From NCBI GenBank assembly GCA_947442905.1, contig CANEWV010000083.1, positions 1 through 7,123 of the forward strand: a DNA stretch of 7,123 nucleotides. Reading direction: 5' to 3'. The notes beneath the pieces were generated by a model. That model was not told the origin of the DNA and did no database searches. It saw nothing but the letters and a program-made list of their open reading frames with translations. This stretch comes from Chitinophagaceae bacterium. GTDB lineage: Bacteria; Bacteroidota; Bacteroidia; Chitinophagales; Chitinophagaceae. This document shows positions 6,971 through 7,123 of the stretch, in pieces. The translations under genes and the position numbers were made by a program. Numbering within the stretch: position 1 is the stretch's first letter; each line of letters begins with the position of its first letter.

Positions 6971-6989
6971 TTTCTCTGAGTCAGAGAAA
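6971..6989. repeat. Perfect 9+1+9 palindrome between divergent genes
   Basis: TTTCTCTGA at 6971-6979 and TCAGAGAAA at 6981-6989 are perfect inverted repeats around G6980. The site lies between pepP (minus) and glyQS (plus). In neither direction is it followed by a U tract, so it does not look like a terminator. Its symmetry and place in the likely pepP promoter spacer suggest an operator for a dimeric regulator; this is inference. Confidence 0.5.
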
Positions 6990-7035
6990 AAAAATGGATA
7001 AAGGGGCTAAAGCGCCTTTTTTAGGGAGAATGGCT

Positions 7036-7043
7036 TATTTTTG
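7036..7043 (+). promoter_or_regulatory. -7 promoter box (TATTTTTG) of glyQS
   Basis: TATTTTTG matches TAnnTTTG exactly and lies only six bases before the ATG at 7050. Transcription is expected about five to seven bases past the box, so the message would start at or next to the ATG and be leaderless or nearly so. No TTG -33 element is visible; a T-run at 7017-7022 is the nearest candidate. Confidence 0.55.
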
Positions 7044-7049
7044 CCCTGT

Positions 7050-7123
7050 ATGAGTAAGCCCGCGTTAACCCCACAAGAAAATAATTTTCAGGCCATTATA
7101 TCGCATGCCAAAGAGTATGGATT
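7050..7123 (+). CDS. glyQS: Glycyl-tRNA synthetase, dimeric type, N-terminal fragment (runs off the window)
   Basis: Only the first 24 codons plus two bases are present; the gene continues past the right edge. The start reads MSKPALTPQENNFQAIISH, continuing AKEYG. The stretch FQAIISHAKEYG matches the opening of the single-chain (alpha2) glycyl-tRNA synthetase found in Bacteroidota, where the segment 'IVSHAKEYGF' introduces the class II catalytic domain. The enzyme charges tRNA-Gly with glycine in the cytoplasm. The ATG at 7050 is the only sensible start, directly behind an exact TAnnTTTG box. The assignment rests on a short piece of protein, so it is probable rather than certain. Confidence 0.75.
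   Translation, partial: MSKPALTPQENNFQAIISHAKEYG

Noticed and set aside
7000..7022. Imperfect hairpin (AAAGGGGC / GCGCCTTT, one mismatch, TAAA loop) followed by a T-run on the plus strand
   Set aside because: No plus-strand gene lies upstream that would need termination, and it sits upstream of the glyQS promoter, so it is not supported as a terminator.

Overview
The window looks like chromosomal DNA of a Bacteroidota (Bacteroidetes) bacterium, probably of the Chitinophagaceae type. This rests on several points: Shine-Dalgarno sequences are missing in front of nearly all genes; boxes of the TAnnTTTG type (the Bacteroidetes -7 element) lie upstream of several genes; the DNA is moderately AT-rich; and the protein sequences have the flavour of that phylum, for example the dimeric-type glycyl-tRNA synthetase N-terminus and a signal-peptide-bearing Xaa-Pro aminopeptidase. 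The assignment is an inference from sequence recall, not a search.

Layout from left to right. Positions 1-79 are the downstream flank of the first gene and hold a possible leftward promoter with a 9-bp direct repeat. Four genes then run leftward (minus strand): a DEAD-box RNA helicase of the RhlE type (80-1378), a free methionine-(R)-sulfoxide reductase (1527-2018), a polysaccharide flippase-like membrane protein (2003-3502) and a di-haem cytochrome c peroxidase/MauG-family protein (3543-4592). The reductase and flippase genes overlap by 16 bp, and the flippase starts 40 bp after the peroxidase, so these three may form one transcription unit. The helicase probably has its own promoter and a leader of roughly 120 nt. 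Two rightward genes follow, D-aminoacyl-tRNA deacylase (dtd, 4655-5107) and a MazG-like nucleotide pyrophosphohydrolase (5107-5433), joined by a TAATG stop/start overlap. A long perfect inverted repeat at 5476-5514 is a strong two-way terminator between this pair and the convergent, exported Xaa-Pro aminopeptidase (5533-6936, minus strand). A 113-bp divergent intergenic region with a 19-bp palindrome then leads to the first 24 codons of glycyl-tRNA synthetase (7050 onward, plus strand), cut by the window edge.

Most genes are housekeeping or quality-control functions: removal of D-amino acids from tRNA, nucleotide clean-up, repair of oxidised methionine, peroxide or oxidative chemistry in the periplasm, peptide turnover and RNA remodelling. 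I found no CRISPR array, insertion sequence, tRNA, rRNA, phage gene or defence island, and no convincing undescribed multi-gene system. The points most worth a second look are regulatory and structural: the near-leaderless glyQS promoter, the palindrome between pepP and glyQS, the long helicase leader, the TTG start of the flippase, and a Tyr where classical di-haem peroxidases are thought to carry the distal Met haem ligand.
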